DNA of 64,000 nucleotides, from positions 46,245,682 through 46,309,681 of the forward strand of contig NC_088300.1 in assembly GCF_032854445.1 (NCBI RefSeq), written 5' to 3'. Positions 51,003 to 62,691 of this stretch are shown here, piece after piece. The notes beneath the pieces were generated by a model. The model had not been told where the DNA came from and made no database searches. It worked only from the letters and a program-made list of their open reading frames with translations. This stretch comes from Liolophura sinensis. Taxonomy: Eukaryota; Mollusca; Polyplacophora; Chitonida; Chitonidae. Positions within the stretch are counted from its first letter, which is position 1. Every line of letters begins with the position of its first letter. A program made the translations under genes and the position numbers.

Positions 51003-51232
51003 CATACATACAACTGTCACTTCGGTTTGACTGGAAATGGGACTAGCACTAGGGTTTCACTGGCAATGGGGCCAGATCTTCGGTTTGACTTGGAATGGGA
51101 CTAGCACTAGGGTTTCACTGGCAATGGGGCTAGCACTTCGGTTTGACTGGAAATGGGACCGGCACTATAGGTTTTGACCGGTAATGGGGCTTGCACTTCG
51201 GTCTGACTGGGAATTGGACTGGCACATTGGAC
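51003..51232. repeat. Minisatellite with 30-base unit and 60-base higher order
   Basis: About seven units alternate between a CACTTCGGTTTGACTGGAAA form and a CACTAGGGTTTCACTGGCAA form, each followed by TGGGACTAG or TGGGGCTAG. The pair repeats as a roughly 61-base unit. Confidence 0.85.
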
Positions 51233-51501
51233 TGATGGATGGTGACAATTTTTGATGATCGCACACTGTGAAGCGCCAGTTAAGTGAATGATAACCGCAT
51301 GGCACGGTGTGATCGGGTTTATGCAGTGCCTATAAATATATGCTATACTTATTGCATCAGGTGCTAACTTATATATATGTGTGTATACTGTGAATGGTCT
51401 GGTCTTATTTATCATAGGGATGCTGACTTTATACCTGCAGGCGAAATTATGACTGATTATACACCGAGAAGGGGATTTAGGTTGTGACATTGTGATATGC
51501 A

Positions 51502-51503
<2 letters not shown>

Positions 51504-51558
<55 letters not shown>
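51504..51558. repeat. (TA)n microsatellite
   Basis: About 55 bases of TA alternation; a poly-G run lies at 51643-51653. Confidence 0.95.
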
Positions 51559-51561
<3 letters not shown>

Positions 51562-52975
51562 GACCGTCTTAATGAAGAACGCTGGCCTGTGGTTACCTGA
51601 AGTCCATACGGTTGACCGATTGACATATACATGAAATCGAACGGGGGGGGGGGGGAGGGAGATAAGAAGGGTTTAGGCAATGGACTGGTGATGTATCGCT
51701 GTTCTAATTTGAGAATCTGATTGTAGATCCTATAGGTCTATACATATTATCACATGTGGATGATTGTCGCTGTAACTTATCTCGATGCCCAATCAAAATG
51801 ATTACAAAAAGAATGAATATTTCCTAGCCCCTACACTTAGCCCCCTAACTGCATATTTCATGGACTTTGGACAGGGTGGCAAGGTGACGATGATGAAAAG
51901 GGCTGTCTTTGCTTGACTTTCTAGGCATTTGACGCCGATATTAACTTCAAACGTGTGCTACCAGAAAAAGAAAGATATGAGTGAGAAAAGTGCGTTCGTC
52001 TGCTCGACTGGTGGAAATAGGAAGTGAAAGAAAATGAAACATTTGAATCATTTAAAACGACATATATATTAAATACCTGGTACAATAAAACAGCCATTCC
52101 CCGAACTCATAATCTTGACAGAGACTTAAAACTCCAACTGATGTCAGACAGTAACTCTAGAAACATACAGTTTGTTCCTTATAACGTTATTTTTCTGAAA
52201 ACTGGACAGACTTATATAGTGTATAGTAGGTCTATCTTAAATTACATATACGAAAGGCTAAAATGCTTTATATTGTGGATCATATGTTATTGTTTAACTT
52301 TGTGTATCCATGTCTTTTGATCGTAAATTGTTCAACCGTGAAGCTGGTTGTTTACTGAAGCATCAGTAATTTCCCATGACTATCCCATGGACTAGTACGT
52401 GACGACCAGTGTTGCATAATCTACAATTCAGTTCAGACAGATGAGTTATAACTGTAGAATGATGCCTTCAGTACAGACTAATGTTCTCATGACATTAGCC
52501 TACACTACTTGAGTATTTATGTATATATAGGCCAAATCTTTATAGCGTGCCGTATACGGCCTAAGTATTATACGAAAGAAAAAGAATGAATGGACGTGTG
52601 TTATTTTCAATAGAAGTAAGTTCACTGAGCGACTTTGTTAACCCGTGACGAATTTAGTGAACTTGTGTTCAATGTGTGACAAAGCCTCTGAGTTTATATT
52701 TAAATAGCCATGATATCAACATTGTTTTATTGCATTGCGTTATCTTTACATGTTTTCACCCAATTCAACTTAAACAGTTTTGGTAGAGGACGCTAATGTT
52801 TAACCATTTACTCGAACAGTTAGAATAAAACCATAAAAGGAGGATGGATACACCTAATCTATCAGCTCTGCATGTTTGAACTCATAAAAGTGGCAAGGAT
52901 TTCGCCGGCTTCTGCTCTAGCAGATTTTTTTGTATCAAAACTTGTCTCCCTTGACAGAGGGCGCTGATGTCATGA

Positions 52976-53063
52976 GATGCGAAATGGCGGTGATGAACTC
53001 ATAACGTGAGTTACCTTTGACAATCACAAAAGACTTTTACGACCATAGTCAGTGTAGATAATT
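52976..53063 (+). promoter_or_regulatory. BAX 5' region, TATA-less
   Basis: The 90 bases before the BAX start show no TATA box. GAAATGGCGG at 52981 resembles a YY1-type element (ATGGCGG) often found at TATA-less starts. The start site is not determinable from sequence alone. Confidence 0.3.
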
Positions 53064-53097
53064 ATGAGCGCGGCTACGGAGCACCCGCTGGCCCCAG
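53064..53097 (+). CDS. BAX: BAX exon 1
   Basis: A 34-base coding exon, MSAATEHPLAP plus one base, donor GTAAGT. The tiny first coding exon matches the usual BAX layout; the start codon is the only ATG in position. Confidence 0.75.
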
Positions 53098-56000
53098 GTA
53101 AGTAACTCTTTTATTTTCCACTAAGAAGGCGTATTCTTTTGAAAATGTTGAAAAGTTACATGATGTTCCGATCATCCGTAATGCGGGTAGGATTCCTGCC
53201 GTGGGTGGAAAACGAAACTGTGTCATGGCATTTTTGGAGTATTTCTTCGTATTTTTGAGAAATGGGCGTTTTGTTGGATCACATCCCCGAGTAAAATTTA
53301 GTCTTTTGTGTAATAAGACTTTCTGCTGTTTGAATTTAAAAGATCAATTTGGCTTTTAAATGGCTAAATTAGCTGAATAAATCATCAGCTTAGTTCTGTT
53401 ATGTTTGATAGTTAAGTATACCATGATACATAACAGTATAGACCTAAGTTCTTTGGTCCGATACATTGTCTGCTCATGAGCAGCTATAATTATGGTGCAT
53501 CCAAGCATCTCTCATCCTACTAGTCAGTATACTCGCGCTACATTTACCTCAGTTATATCTCTCATTTGACATTTGTTAAATGATATAATTGGGTGGCCTC
53601 TTATTTTTATTTTATGAGGGATCACACTGCATAGTCATGATGATAATATTGTAATTAATAAGTAGGTTACAAAGTTGAAAATCAGTGCCTAGCTTTGTGA
53701 GAGGCCTGCTGTTTGGAACTGAACTGTGCTGGCTTTGTTTATGAGCACAGTGGGCACAGTGGAGTGAAATGATATGAGCACAGCTGTTGTGATAGATTTG
53801 TGCAGCCAAAGCCAAATAGATGGACTGATTGGAACTGTTTTGTTACTTGTAGGAGGGCGATCCCATCCACCAGACCAACTGACAAGAGATGATATAGGCA
53901 ACCAGGCCAGATATTTGTTAAATAATTTTATACATGAGCGGTTATCTGAGCATGATAGAATTAATAATTCTCCAGCTGTGGAAGCTCTGCAGGAGCCTGA
54001 CACTCCATCAGGTGAGTCTATGTTTACAAGATGGACCACTTTGCAAGTAGGCCTACTAATTAATGTTTGTTCTTTATTATAATACTGTGATACAATATTT
54101 CCATAATATGTGCTTGTTCCTGTGCGTAGTACAATATACCTACCTGCTTTAATGCATGTATTTGTTGTACCATATAAGATGTGCAATTATGGCTTCTGGT
54201 AATCGTGATAAATGATCTGTATCAATGGGGGATGAAAGATTAAACATAACTCACTACTATCTAGGGTAATATTTTGCCTGTCAAAGGTGCACTGGATACA
54301 CATACCTTATCTTACCCATATTTAATCATGTTTTGTGTGTTGTTTGTAATATTCAGGCCCTCCAATGGAGCATGTACGAGAAATAGGTCGAGCTTTGAGG
54401 TGTATTGGGGATGAGCTTGATGGGGACGAGGACCTGCAGAAGTAAGTGATGGTGTACAAGTGATAATGGGAGCCGATAACTGTCACAGAATTGCTTTTTA
54501 TGTGACTGTTTATGTGATTATTACATCCTTGCAGAAGACTAAGAGCAAGATGCACGCTGCTGAATATCAGGTGTGTGTTACTAACACACGTAGGTATTAA
54601 TTCTGAACTGTGGAAGTGTGGGAGTGTGATAGCACACCTCAAATTCAAAAGCCTTAAGCAACCTAAACCGGACTTCAACCCACTGTGCTGTTTTACTTCT
54701 GCATCATGCAGTGCCCTGGTTAGCATGCAAGCATGGCAAAATGACTCAGGAACCAGTGCAGTGCATTGAAGTACAGCTTATGCTGGCTTGCTCCCTGGTC
54801 TTTTGTGGTGAGGTGTACCATCAACCTGCAGTTGACCGTGGGTTTCCCATGCTCTATGCCCTTTTTTTTTCACCTTACTTCTGGCTGCTATTGTGTAAAT
54901 ATTCTTGAATATGGCGTAAAACCACAATCAGAAACTAGATAAGTGCTTCAGAGTTTTGTATCACATGATGTGAATACTGTGCCATTTTACATCTGCATCA
55001 TACCTAGTATTTACATGTGCGTGTTGTCGATGATGTCTGGAGTAACTCAGTTGTTAACTCTCTGATGTCCTCATTGCAGCCTCATCTCCCAGATTCCACC
55101 TGATGCCCCTCAGCAGACATTCATGTCTGTGGCCAGGGAAATCTTCTCTGATGGCAATTTCAATTGGGGGCGTGTTGTGGCCTTATTTTATTTCGCGTAC
55201 AAAATGGCTCTTAAGGTAGTAATCATGGTTTTTTGTCGTGTAATACATGTACATTGTATTCCTTTTTATAAATGTGAGTGTCCGTGAACGTGTTTCACCT
55301 ACTTTTGGTGCCAACAGTTAAATTTTTCTGATAAGGTATTATTGAAACTTCACTCTTTAAACCTCTCTCTAAGGTGGATTAATCAGTCAGAATCAAGAAG
55401 AATTTGTCACCTGAGGAAAGATGGGTGGAATACAGTATGTTGATATTTATGTTTGCCAATAGAGTATATGCCTTCAGTTCAAAATTTACTTCTGGCAAAG
55501 ATTGCATGCAAACAGACCAAGGAATCCCATTTATGGATATTGATGTAAATCAACAGTAACTTATGATGAATATTGAAATGCTTTCAGAAATTGTTGAAAT
55601 TTATTGTTGCACATTTAGATTATATATTATCAATATGTGGCCAGAGTTTCGATTACCTTATTTTTGTAATATGAAATTACCACATGTTTTCAGGCCTTGG
55701 ACAGAATTCCCTTAATTCGAGCATAGTTTAATTGGGTAATAAATTACATTGTGGATTGTGTGGCTCCCTGGATCATAGAGCGAGGCGGCTGGGTAAGTTG
55801 GAATTTGATATCAATCCGTGGTTGTGTATAACGTGTATTAACCCATAAATTGGGCTCTTACAGTTACTGGATCACTGAGCTATTACATTGCTCTTGCTGC
55901 AACCAACTGGTCCCTGACCAATGAAGCCTGCACAGGCTTGAATCCAGCTCTTTCATGTTGGGATGCTTTTTGTCAGAATGTTTTTCAGGTACCATGGCCA

Positions 56001-56955
56001 TATCTACAACCCCCCCCCCCCCCCCCAAAACTAAAGGCTCTGTTCCGAGACTTTAAGATAACATTATGACTGTGCATAGAGAAATTTTATAAAATTCATC
56101 TCAATTCATCTGTCTGTGAATGGGAGAAATTTTGTGAAAGCTTAATATTTCCATCGTTAACAGTCATAGTTTTGTTCAATTTACTTCCTTCTTTCAATAA
56201 AGTTGAATTAGTTTGGAGCCCAAAGGTTTTCCAGATCTAAATGGCCGTAGTAGATGTGGCCCAAGGCACCAGACTGTTGAAGTTTTTCTGGGCATTTATT
56301 TTTCCTCCTCCTATAAACCTGACTGGACTGGCGTCCAAATTCATGAGGACAGAGTGAAACATTAAGCAGATACATGTAAATAAATGAGTTTTGTCACAGA
56401 AAATGGCAGTTGTGGAAGTGGTTCTTACATGTACTACCCCATCACATTACCATTCAAACAAGGTTGCTGAAAGTGAGACTTGTTCAACCCCTTAATAGGA
56501 GTTCCTTATTGTGGCGAGGTGAAAAAAAAAACTCATTGTAGAAAGAAGGGGTTGCATAACTATGGTTTGAACTAGAATTTTACAAAGTGATTCCTGGTTA
56601 GTGACTTTGTAATCAGTCCAGTATTGAAGGGCCAAGAATGTGATGTCTTTTTTTTTTTTCAATAAAATGAAGGGATGGCAAACTTTTTTATATATTTATA
56701 TTATATATTTTTTATATATATTTTATGTATTATTGGAATCAAAGAATTCTGGATCTTACATGAAAATGATGCAAAATAGTAGGTACTCATTGTGGGGTTT
56801 TCAAGGGTAAATAAGGTTTTCACATACTATGCTTTTTACAGGATGCCATTGTGGAATATTTTGGCACCCCAGTGTCACAGATGCTAGGTGTTTTGACAAC
56901 AGCACTCCTTGCAAGTGGACTGATCATCGTGTGGAAGAACTTCTTTCATTCTTGA
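53064..56955 (+). CDS. BAX: BAX, pro-apoptotic BCL-2 family protein, with an in-frame TAG in exon 5
   Basis: Seen: six exons, 53064-53097, 53853-54011, 54357-54441, 55080-55215, 55694-55792 and 56842-56955; all GT/AG and phase-compatible; 627 bases. Domains: N-terminal region with DQLTRDDIGNQARYLLNNFI (residues 20-38), BH3 ALRCIGDELDGD (77-88), BH1 FSDGNFNWGRVVALFYFAYK (115-134), BH2 WIIERGGWDAIVEYFGTP (spanning exons 5/6), C-terminal hydrophobic anchor about 183-200. Known: BAX moves to the mitochondrial outer membrane, oligomerises and releases cytochrome c; BH3 and BH1 here are closer to BAX than to BAK. Odd: codon 149 in exon 5 (55724-55726) is TAG, in a frame otherwise homologous on both sides. 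It could be an assembly or base error, a null allele, or be spliced out. All else looks intact. Confidence 0.9.
53853..54011 (+). CDS. BAX: BAX exon 2
   Basis: 159 bases from ACTTGTAG to GTGAGT. It encodes the helix-1 region (DIGNQARYLLNNFIHERL) and the linker to BH3. Confidence 0.85.
54357..54441 (+). CDS. BAX: BAX exon 3 (BH3)
   Basis: 85 bases from ATTCAG to GTAAGT. It encodes the BH3 helix with the invariant Leu78, Gly82 and Asp83 (LRCIGDELD). Confidence 0.9.
54442..55079 (+). other. BAX intron 3
   Basis: 638 bases, GTAAGT to TTGCAG; about a quarter is a decayed SINE-1 in the gene's orientation. Confidence 0.8.
54779..54937 (+). repeat. SINE-1 copy in BAX intron 3
   Basis: ATGCTGGCTTGCTCCCTGG, CAACCTGCAGTTGACCGTGG, a T run in place of part of the core, and ATATTCTTGAATATGGCGTA. 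Old and decayed. Confidence 0.7.
55080..55215 (+). CDS. BAX: BAX exon 4 (BH1)
   Basis: 136 bases from TTGCAG to GTAGTA. It encodes SVAREIFSDGNFNWGRVVAL and FYFAYKMALK, the BH1 and membrane-inserting helix 5. Confidence 0.95.
55694..55792 (+). CDS. BAX: BAX exon 5, interrupted by TAG
   Basis: 99 bases between TTTTCAG and GTAAGT, phase 0 at both ends. It encodes ALDRIPLIRA, then TAG, then FNWVINYIVDCVAPWIIERG and GW. Both halves align in one frame with helices 5-6 and BH2 of BAX, so the exon itself is right and the stop is an interruption. Confidence 0.8.
55793..56841 (+). other. BAX intron 5
   Basis: 1,049 bases. It contains a B-box-like SINE fragment near 55925-55985 (GGCTTGAATCCAGCTCTTTC), a poly-C run at 56011-56026 and T-rich stretches. 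Confidence 0.8.
56842..56955 (+). CDS. BAX: BAX exon 6 (end of BH2 and tail anchor)
   Basis: 114 bases from TTTACAG to TGA. It encodes DAIVEYFGTPVSQMLGVLTT and ALLASGLIIVWKNFFHS; a hydrophobic helix followed by Lys is the expected mitochondrial anchor. Confidence 0.92.
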   Translation, partial: DAIVEYFGTPVSQMLGVLTTALLASGLIIVWKNFFHS

Positions 56956-56969
56956 CTCAAATTTGTGTG

Positions 56970-56975
56970 AATAAA
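56970..56975 (+). terminator. BAX polyadenylation signal candidate
   Basis: AATAAA 15 bases after the stop codon. It would give a very short 3' UTR; later signals may be used as well. Confidence 0.5.
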
Positions 56976-59837
56976 ACAATATTCCAGATTTGTCTCCCCT
57001 GGCACTAGATGGTGTGACTGACGGTGATATGTACATAACCCAGCCATCTCTCACTAGTCAGCCCAACAGTAGAAATTGTGATCGGCGTGTGAAGGCCTGA
57101 GGAACAATGGGTAGTGTATTAGTTAGTGCTTCAGATGTATACTTTGTGTATACGGATGTGCACAGGGATGTTTTCTCAGCATGTATTAACAGGAGACTAC
57201 TTTTGGCTCAGAAAAGGACTTTGTTTTATGCCACCTGAATATTACATACGTAATAAGTCATGTACAAAAAAGGTACCTCTGCTTTAATTTATTGTAGATA
57301 AGTACAATAGCAGTTGTGTTTTCATCACCTTCACCTCTTGTATCACTGGGCATTTCTTCTCTGGTGTAGATAATATATATCTTAACTTTTGGCATAATAT
57401 AGATGCCTCAGCTGTGTGGTTATGCCTGAAGTACTGCAGGGGAGCTACCCCCAGATCTTTGTGTCTTAGGCATCTGTCTAGTAGAATGAATTAATACTGT
57501 GTTTAAGAGCTGTTTTCTGGGGTTTTTTTTAGTTATTGTGAGTGCTGCTTTATAAATTTTATTGATGTACCACAGCACAAAATCATGGATTCTCTTGTCA
57601 GAAAAATTGAGGGAAAAAATGTTCTAACGTTTTTACATGCCGAGTTGTGCGTGTGTTTATTTGAGGTGGTTTTTGTGGTCTGGTCTCAACCCCATGTTAG
57701 TTACAATATTTAAATGGTCAAATACCTTATCAAATGGTCATGTTAAGTGTGGTGTCTCGATGCTTGCATCGTAGTTAAGTGATTTATGGGATGCTTTGCA
57801 AGATGGTTGGTATCAGTGTATTAAAGAGAACCCAAAAATTATGTGATAAGGAACATTTTGAAAATAGTTACTTTCTGTTAAATCATCTCCAGGTATTTTC
57901 CTTAGGATAATTTAATGTACTTTTAGAATCATATGCTCAAAGTAATGTGAAAGGGCCTCAGAAAATATTGTCTCAAAAAACCCTACCTTCTGTACACTTC
58001 AACTTATTAAATCCTTGTGTACATCACTACACAATAACTAGATTGTAGAATATTGCTATATGTACTAGAATCAAAACTTGTGAAAAGGGCATCTCTCCAC
58101 ATGTTTACTCCAGGAAACCTTCCTATACCATGTCATTCTCAGCAGTCAAAAGAAAGGTAACAGAATATTATTTGTATCATATCTTATTTATATCGTAACT
58201 TGTGAACACTGTTGTCTGAAGCCGAAGAAGATTTTTTCCTTCCTCTGCCACTGTAGCTTACTGCTGGGGTGGGTTCAGTATGATTGCATCTGTTGCCCTC
58301 AGATGTTCATACTAACGGTATTATGTAAACCAAGAGAAAATTGATCACATTTATAACATACTATGTATTCAGAATTCTTTTTGTGCAAGGAAAAAAGCCA
58401 GCATTACAATATGTTACCAAATCTTACTAAGCTAAAATGGCTTTTGTTCAGAATTTTTGATATGGGACATGATATTTACCAGTGATTATCTGTGTTCAAT
58501 CATGCTCAGCTGCTGTAATCAGAGTTATGTTGAAACTATGCTTTTATCAAAGATGCCAGTGTCATAGATGCATCTTGTTCATGGGCTCTCAAGATCGTGA
58601 ATGTCTCTTCAGAATCAGTCAGAATAATCGAAATATATTAAATGAAATATTTATATTTCATTTGTAATGCTTTTTGTCTGGATGACTAAAGCTCAGATTT
58701 ATGACATCTAAAAGATGGCAAGTGAGAATAAATTTGATAGAATTTGAACTTTTGAAATCTTAAAGAAAGCCTCATAAGTTTTTAATTCGTACATCCCAGA
58801 CCAGTTTGCAATGAGTGTTATGCCCCAACACGGGTTTAGGATCAGTACTGGTAACTGCATTTGATAATTTGTTAAATGTAGATACATACATAAAATGGAA
58901 GAGATTCAACCTGACTGTTCCAGCTATAGAGTTTTTATTCCAAATTGCTGAGACTATTTTAAAGTTTTTAACTTCCAAGCAGATGATAGAGCCGGGCATT
59001 GAATTTCTTCAGGTAAGGAAATGTGTAAATGCGCTTGTGAAACTTGTAATTGACTCTGATCTTGCATCAGTGTTTCTAGTCGGCTGAAGTTGCAGTCATA
59101 TTACAATTTCTTAACCATACATCAGTGTATTGGTCGAACGTCATTACTACCCTAAATCTTCTAGTTCTTGGGACACCTGATCTGCTGGTTTTAGCCAATA
59201 TACATGTAATTGTAGCATGGATATTTAGCTTCTTTGTTTTTTTCACATGGTTAGTCTATTTAATGGATAACAAATTCATATCTTTACTTTTCAAAAAAAC
59301 TGAGAGAGAAGTGTAATTCTTTACCTTCAGCACTACTAATGCCTCCTAAAAATTAGAAGAGATAGGTATCCATGGTGCAATATTAACTGAAGTCGGAAGA
59401 AGCTTTGAATATGTTTTTGTAAAATGAATTAAAGATAGTTTGGTCTCACAGCTTCAGGTGTTTGGGAGGTGTGGGGGTTTGGGTGGGGGGTGGGGGGTGG
59501 GGGCTTGTATAGAGCAATCAAGTTAACAAATTACGAGGGAAATATGTCGATTGTGAAGGTTGTTTCTTGCTATATTGCATGTATAGTGTGGGAGACACCG
59601 GTTTGTTACCGTGTGTCGAGAATCCCTTTGACCTCAGGATTATGGAGGAGCATAATTTATAATCTGAATAAACATGTCATAGTGTCCGTCAACATATGGT
59701 TGTCTGGTGATTTTGTCCAATCTCGAGATAATGAGTTTTGAAATTGGAGCGTTCGACCTATTTTACTTTCTTTGTGGATATGTACAAGATGAGTATTTTG
59801 CCCCCTTTCACAAAGCCTGTTGCTATAGCCAGTATGC

Positions 59838-59855
59838 CCCCCCCCCCCCCCCCCA
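59838..59855. repeat. Poly-C run
   Basis: About 17 C; another is in BAX intron 5 at 56011. A G-rich stretch lies at 59461-59505. Confidence 0.9.
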
Positions 59856-60149
59856 CCCAATGCGGTGACTGAGCGACGAAATCTACCAAATCTACTTTAA
59901 GTTAAGACTTAAAGGGTGTATCTTTGTACGTCTATGTTTTGTTGCTCTACACAGGAAAGGTGTCCGCATTGAAACCGACCTGCCATAAGAAGACACCGTC
60001 GTGAAATGAGTGGAGCAATGGTAAAATCGATGTTAAAAGAACATATAGCATCCAAGCATAGTGTTTATTTCATTGTACAAGCATTAAACTTTGACATTTG
60101 ATGAAGGGCATCATAATCCATGGACGATGGCATTATCTTCTAAGTTGTT

Positions 60150-60240
60150 TTGCTCCCACCTGCATAAATCTGACTGCCGTCGTATTACTGAGCACGGCGT
60201 TAAACACCATTGGAATAAATAAGTAAATAAATAAATAAAT
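60150..60240 (+). repeat. SINE-1 3' half
   Basis: GCTCCCACCTGCATAAATCT, GACTGCCGTCGTATTACTGA, GCACGGCGTTAAACACCATT and a TAAATAAATAAA tail. Confidence 0.75.
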
Positions 60241-60363
60241 TTTAAAACTATAATCCATGACTGTTGACTAGCTGTAGGCTTGACTGAATTTATTTAATTT
60301 TTTTTAACACTGGAGGAAGAAGAGTGAAGGAAAATCGGACTCTTTACAGTTATATACTTATGC

Positions 60364-60462
60364 ATTTATCGAATTGGTGTTTTACGTCGTTCACAAGAAT
60401 ATTTCGCATATATACGGCGAGCCTTTGCCTATGGTGAGAGGAAACCGAACAGAGACCGAGGT
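60364..60462 (-). repeat. SINE-1 fragment
   Basis: TTTATCGAATTGGTGTTTTA, CGTCGTTCACAAGAATATTT and ATGGTGAGAGGAAACCGAAC. It lies opposite to the copy 120 bases to its left. Confidence 0.75.
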
Positions 60463-60750
60463 TTTATAGTTACACATATATGAATTTTCTCGACATACCT
60501 AGTTGGACGCCATATGGGTGGAACGCAAGTTCAACGAAAATAAAACTGTGTGAACTCCAAGAGTACCTTCCACAGCTTATTGTCACCAAAGCTCCATTAA
60601 CAATTATAGCCGGAATAGACTGAAGTTATATTCAGGGTTTTAGCGAAGGAGAACACTGGTTGCCATAAGAGACTTTACCTTGACCGGTACCGCCAAACAC
60701 AAAGGCCTTCACATGTAAACTTGTAAACTTGTGTGGTATTTTGTTCAGAA

Positions 60751-61092
60751 TTGAGTGAGTGAGTGCTTGGGGTTTAACGTCGTACCTGACAATTTTTAAG
60801 TAGGCCTAATATGACGACGAAGGAGTCTTTAGAGTGCATGTAATGTACTTCCTTGTTGCAGGACGGATTTCCACTGCTCTTTTATCTAGTGCTGCTTCAC
60901 TGAGACTTCTCGAAGGCAAGTAAGCTGCCTCACCCGAGCCATTATACTGATACGGGTCAACCAGTCGTTGCACTTCCCCTTAATGCTGAACGCCACGCGA
61001 GGAAGCTACAACTTCCTCTTTTAAGGTCTTAGGTGTGACCCGACGCAGGATTGACCCAGGATCTACCGTCTGCCGAAGCAGACGCTCTACGG
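60751..61092 (-). repeat. SINE-2, near full length
   Basis: TTGAGTGAGTGAGTGCTTGG then GTTTAACGTCGTACCTGACA, through GTCTTAGGTGTGACCCGACG and GAAGCAGACGCTCTACGG; the last part of the tRNA-like head is lost. Confidence 0.85.
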
Positions 61093-61460
61093 TTGAGAGA
61101 AAAATGGTATTTGAACTGGGTGCATGTAACGTTGGACGCAGAGAGAAAATTTCTGTCAATATATATGTAGTGTAAAATCATAAGGTTGTGCATCCAGGTG
61201 ATCAGGATGTACATCGTGCAGTTTGTTGGTTACGGATGGCTGATGATGTTACTGTAGAGCGGAACCATCGATTGAGATCTCAGCAGCTGTCTAGAGCTGA
61301 TGCCTGAACAAAGACAGTGAAGCCGGACGATACCTATCTATTGCCATCCGTGCTGACCCAGACTAGTACATCGTCCACATCATTGTGACCACAGAACAGA
61401 TGTCCGTATGGCATAAGTGAGGTTTATTCCAAGAAAGTTAGGATATACATATATAAATTG

Positions 61461-61597
61461 TCTGCGGATGGTTGTGGGTTTCCCTCGAGTTCTTATCGGT
61501 TTCCTCCCACTGTAGTAATGCTGACAGCCATCGTATAAGTGAAGTGTTCGTGACAACAGCGTGAAACACCAATCAAGTGAAGAAATAAATCAATAAA
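61461..61597 (+). repeat. SINE-1 copy, 5' truncated
   Basis: TGCGGATGGTTGTGGGTTTC, CGGTTTCCTCCCACTGTAGT, CATCGTATAAGTGAAGTGTT, AAACACCAATCAAGTG and an AAATAAATCAATAAA tail. Confidence 0.8.
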
Positions 61598-62465
61598 GGA
61601 AATCTGAGCTACAGTAAGAAACTCTATAGGTCGCTGTCTGTCTGCTTGTGGGTTGGTCAGTCTTATGATATGTTATTCTTTAACTTGGGCTAGTCACTTA
61701 ACGAGAGGCCTGGGCGCAGAACATCAACTTTTTGCGGGATGTCGCAGCCATTGGGAATTTACGCTCGTGTAAAACTAACTTGAAGGCCACTTCAAACTTG
61801 CAGATGTAGTTGATTGCAGGTGGAATGAGGGTCATTTCCCGCACACAAAAGTCAGTTCCAAGCTGTTTGAAAGCACACTTCTCTGCTTTACCATCACAAA
61901 TAATGTGACATATTACAAAGACCCCACTTGGACCATGTAGAATTAAGTTTGAAACCAATAGCTTATGGTCTCACTAACATAAACAAGCGGTAATTGAATC
62001 ATGCACTGTGTGTGACAAATGGATAGCCTGGTGCAAGGTGTTGTGTTATTACCTATTAAGTGGTGAGCGTTAGCAGGTTAAGTCCTCTAATGTGCTGCTC
62101 CGGCCACAGCCCTTCGTATTAATTCAACAGGTCCGGTTATATAAGACTATATGTGTTCTGTATTAATAAAGAAGAACAAGGTAGAAAACAAAGTTTCACC
62201 GTTTTTAAAAATAAGGCATTTCTCTGTCAGTTTTTCGCTCATCTGTACTTTCTGGTGTCTCATGAGTCTCACGCCGCCAATGTGCACAGAATCCATGAAA
62301 ACACTAAGAGAACACAACCTTTTTGTTGTTTTCGTTGGCTTCAAATAAAAAAAACGGCTGTGTTGACTTCATTTTTATACATTCACATTTGGAGTGTTTA
62401 AATGCTCTAGCTTGACAAAAAGAAAATAAATAAATAGAAAACAGTTTCAGGCGGTGAAAGTATAT

Positions 62466-62471
62466 TTTATT
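62466..62471 (-). terminator. Polyadenylation signal candidate of the TRPC-like gene
   Basis: AATAAA on the minus strand, about 220 bases after the stop codon at 62692. Confidence 0.45.
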
Positions 62472-62691
62472 GCATCCTAAATGAACTCCAGGTATTATTG
62501 CATACAGTACGTCCCATTGGGTAAATGTAGGAGTTCGTACGCGTGCGCGTTAGGGCTTATTGCATCAGTCGGAATGGACTTCATTGTAGCAGCCTGTATG
62601 GGTCACGTGGTTAAAACTGGCCAGTGAGGAAGACGTGACCATGCAGCGCACAAACTTAACAGACCAACCCGCTAAACTTAATTCAGTGGTC

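Larger units (their letters stand above)
56980..62465. other. Intergenic region between BAX and the TRPC-like gene
   Basis: The first 2.5 kb may include an extended BAX 3' UTR; I see no gene there. SINE copies cluster at 60150-61600. Nothing nameable in 57000-59450 or 61600-62460. Confidence 0.6.

Noticed and set aside
51107-51505. 132-codon minus-strand open frame
   Set aside because: Its repetitive C-terminal end is translated minisatellite.
53689-54186. 165-codon minus-strand open frame
   Set aside because: A shadow of BAX exon 2 on the opposite strand.
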